Source: MESE01 sp036675035 | GTDB lineage: Bacteria > Pseudomonadota > Gammaproteobacteria > Burkholderiales > Burkholderiaceae_D | Reading direction: 5' to 3' | NCBI GenBank assembly: GCA_036675035.1 | Contig: JAKFFO010000007.1 | Span: 8,497 to 72,496 of the forward strand | Length of the DNA stretch: 64,000 nt | Shown here: one piece after another, positions 62,215 through 64,000 of the stretch | Layout: the number at the start of each line of letters is the position of its first letter | Numbering within the stretch: the first letter of the stretch is position 1 | Program-made: the position numbers and the translations under genes | The notes under the pieces: generated by a model | The model's input: the letters and a program-made list of their open reading frames with translations, nothing else | Told to the model about the DNA's origin: nothing | The model's database searches: none

Positions 62215-63090
62215 TCAGCTTCCCCAAAGATTCGTCAATAAATCGAAAACCGCTGCAATCGTTGCCTCGTTTCGACGCTTGGCAAGTGTGATGAACGACA
62301 GATCGGTTTTTAAGCTGACTGCGTCCGCGATCACCAGGCCGTGCGCATGGGCTTCTCTTAAGGCAATCGATTCACGCACCAGCGACAGGCCGACTCCGGA
62401 CTTCACCAGGTCGAGCATCGACGGTTCCTGGTCGACCAACGCAACCTTGTTCGGGCTGACCTTGAGTTGTGCAAAAGTTTTGGTCAGCAAGCGATTGTGC
62501 GCCGATTCTGGTGGCGACCAGATCCATGGCAGCCTGGCGAGCTCGCGCCAGCTCTTGCCGGCAACCCGTGCTTTCCATCCGCGCGGCGCCAATACGTTGT
62601 AACTGAACGAGGTCAGAGTCTGGTAGTGAAATTCCTTGCCGGGCGCACCCAGGTAAAAGCCGACGTCGAGCGCACCGGTTCTTACCTGTTGCAACACCCA
62701 TCCGGACATTCCGTGTTGCAGCTGGGTCGATAGTTGGGGGTAACTTTCCACCAGTCGTTTCAGAAACGGACCAAGCCGGATGAATTCCGGATCGAGGATA
62801 GTGCCGATTGCCAGCGTGCCGGACAGCGTGCTGTGCAGCGCATCGGCACCTTGCCGGAATTCTGCGACGCTTGCCATCACTCGCTCGGCGTACGGCAACA
62901 GTTTGACGCCATCATCGGTCAAAGCCATGCCACCGGGCACGCGGCTGAATAGCTGCAGCCCGAGCGCCGCTTGCAATGCCTTGATCTGCAAGCTGACCGC
63001 CGGTTGAGTCAGATGCAACCGGTCGGCCGCACGGGTCAGATTGCCTTCGCGGGCCACGGTGACGAATGCGCGCAGTTGGGTCAGATCCAT
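62215..63090 (-). CDS. LysR-family regulator divergent from mmsA
   Basis: This 291-residue regulator has the LysR helix-turn-helix (MDLTQLRAFVTVAREGNLTRAADRLHLTQPAVSLQIKALQAALGLQLFSR) and an effector domain. It is divergent from the methylmalonate-semialdehyde dehydrogenase gene with a 128-base gap, so it likely controls that gene and any following valine/inositol/propionate genes outside the window. The effector is unknown. Confidence 0.88.
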   Translation of the reverse strand: MDLTQLRAFVTVAREGNLTRAADRLHLTQPAVSLQIKALQAALGLQLFSRVPGGMALTDDGVKLLPYAERVMASVAEFRQGADALHSTLSGTLAIGTILDPEFIRLGPFLKRLVESYPQLSTQLQHGMSGWVLQQVRTGALDVGFYLGAPGKEFHYQTLTSFSYNVLAPRGWKARVAGKSWRELARLPWIWSPPESAHNRLLTKTFAQLKVSPNKVALVDQEPSMLDLVKSGVGLSLVRESIALREAHAHGLVIADAVSLKTDLSFITLAKRRNEATIAAVFDLLTNLWGS

Positions 63091-63218
63091 AAGAGAGTGG
63101 GATGTCGAGTCGAATGCATCATAAGTTCTGCTTATATCGGTGTTGATAATAACTCATTGGATTCCGCCTTGAAGTGGCTATATCCTCAAAAAGGAAGATT
63201 TTTACCAAAGGAATGCTA

Positions 63219-64000
63219 ATGAACGATTTATCCCGGCCGATCGCTCCCACGCGCATCGCGCATTACATTAATGGCCAAGCGGTCGACTCTGCCGAAGGAC
63301 GAACTCAGGATGTGTTCAATCCGGCGACCGGTGCGGTGAGCGGTCGGCTTGCTTTGGCAGACGCGGCGCAGGTGAATGCCGCAGTAGCCGCCGCAAGCGC
63401 TGCTGCACCAGCCTGGGGCGATACCGCTCCGCTCAAGCGCGCGCGAATCCTGTCGAAGTTCAAGGAGCTGATCGAGCGGCACCAGCACGATCTGGCAGCC
63501 GCCATCACGCGAGAGCACGGCAAGGTATTGTCGGACGCCAAAGGCGAAGTGACGCGCGGCTTGGAAATCGTCGAGTTCGCCACCGGTGTTCCGCAATTGC
63601 TCAAGACGCAGTTCACCGACAACATCGGCGGCGGTATCGACAACTGGCAATTACGTCAGCCGCTCGGCGTTACCGCAGGCATTACACCTTTCAACTTCCC
63701 GGTCATGGTGCCGCTCTGGATGGCGCCGATGGCTATCGCCACCGGCAATACCTTCATCCTGAAGCCTTCCGAACGCGACCCGTCTCCGTCGCTGATGCTG
63801 GCTGAGCTGTTTCAGCAAGCAGGCTTGCCGGATGGAGTATTCAATGTAGTGCAGGGCGACAAGGTGGCGGTCGATGCATTGCTGCATCATCCGGATATCA
63901 AGGCGATATCGTTTGTCGGGTCGACGCCGATTGCCGAATATATCTATACCGAAGGTGCAAAACGCAAAGGCGCGTATCCGTTGCGGGTCCAGGCACTGGG
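63219..64000 (+). CDS. mmsA: Methylmalonate-semialdehyde dehydrogenase (CoA-acylating), 3' partial
   Basis: The first 260 residues of a CoA-acylating aldehyde dehydrogenase are visible and the gene runs off the window. RIAHYINGQAVDSAEGRTQDVFNPATGAVSGRLALADA and QPLGVTAGITPFNFPVMVPLWMAPMAIATGNTFILKPSERDPS are typical of MmsA/IolA. It converts methylmalonate or malonate semialdehyde to propionyl-CoA or acetyl-CoA in valine, thymine or inositol breakdown. AAAGGA lies six bases before ATG 63219. The catalytic cysteine is beyond the window edge. Confidence 0.9.
   Translation, partial: MNDLSRPIAPTRIAHYINGQAVDSAEGRTQDVFNPATGAVSGRLALADAAQVNAAVAAASAAAPAWGDTAPLKRARILSKFKELIERHQHDLAAAITREHGKVLSDAKGEVTRGLEIVEFATGVPQLLKTQFTDNIGGGIDNWQLRQPLGVTAGITPFNFPVMVPLWMAPMAIATGNTFILKPSERDPSPSLMLAELFQQAGLPDGVFNVVQGDKVAVDALLHHPDIKAISFVGSTPIAEYIYTEGAKRKGAYPLRVQAL

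Overview
The window looks like a 64 kb piece of chromosome from a GC-rich (roughly 60%) Gram-negative bacterium, most likely a betaproteobacterium of the order Burkholderiales, possibly Oxalobacteraceae. This rests on codon style and family content: a class III alcohol dehydrogenase/S-formylglutathione hydrolase pair, a TakP-type TRAP transporter, NnrU, PutA with a divergent Lrp-type regulator, and an outer-membrane lipid export set. The genus is inferred, not proven. No rRNA, tRNA, CRISPR array, transposase or integrase was seen.

Layout. 1-2946: glutathione-dependent formaldehyde oxidation (frmA, cut by the window edge, and fghA), then a luciferase-like monooxygenase. 3182-23109: the main accessory region, a xanthomonadin-type aryl-polyene locus. 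Its plus-strand half (3907-16121) is a tightly overlapping operon: acyl carrier protein, small membrane protein, adenylating ligase, FabZ-like dehydratase, LpxL-like acyltransferase, LolA-like carrier, MMPL exporter, alpha/beta hydrolase, polysaccharide deacetylase, methyltransferase, ketosynthase, cysteine-less ketosynthase-like partner, second dehydratase and ketoreductase. The minus-strand half (16098-22076) carries an aromatic-acid-type MFS transporter, a family 2 glycosyltransferase, a PlsC-type acyltransferase, a chorismatase (XanB2 type) and a flavin-dependent halogenase-like protein. A UbiE-like methyltransferase is divergent from them. Read together: chorismate to hydroxybenzoate (chorismatase), loading onto the carrier protein (ligase), iterative type II polyketide elongation to a polyene, halogenation and O-methylation of the aryl head, acylation and glycosylation to a lipid anchor, and export to the outer membrane (MMPL plus LolA-like).

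23137-31159: mixed housekeeping and signalling genes: HSL-type esterase, a small coiled-coil membrane protein, a YqhA-like membrane protein, a diacylglycerol-kinase-like lipid kinase, a four-helix protein, a multi-PAS GGDEF/EAL protein, an SDR and a ubiquitin-like/Mut7-C protein. 31288-35113: a TRAP transporter operon (binding protein, small permease and an unusually long large permease) with an internal terminator after the binding-protein gene. 35656-38563: a PilG-like response regulator and a CHASE-GGDEF diguanylate cyclase. 38600-45599: small conserved genes, among them a broken glyoxalase-fold gene, Dps, NnrU, an RluA-family pseudouridine synthase, DUF805 and DUF1304 proteins, a DAO-type oxidoreductase and an alpha/beta hydrolase. 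45642-52465: class A penicillin-binding protein, two MFS transporters, a LysR regulator and a small membrane protein. 52479-58973: Lrp-type regulator divergent from a PutA that lacks its own DNA-binding domain, then an AsmA-family protein. 59165-61867: a second GGDEF/EAL protein. 62215-64000: a LysR regulator divergent from methylmalonate-semialdehyde dehydrogenase, which runs off the window.

The most interesting system is the aryl-polyene locus. It combines the xanthomonadin hallmark genes (chorismatase, halogenase, a single carrier protein) with a NodB deacetylase, a second methyltransferase and a hydrolase inside the same operon.
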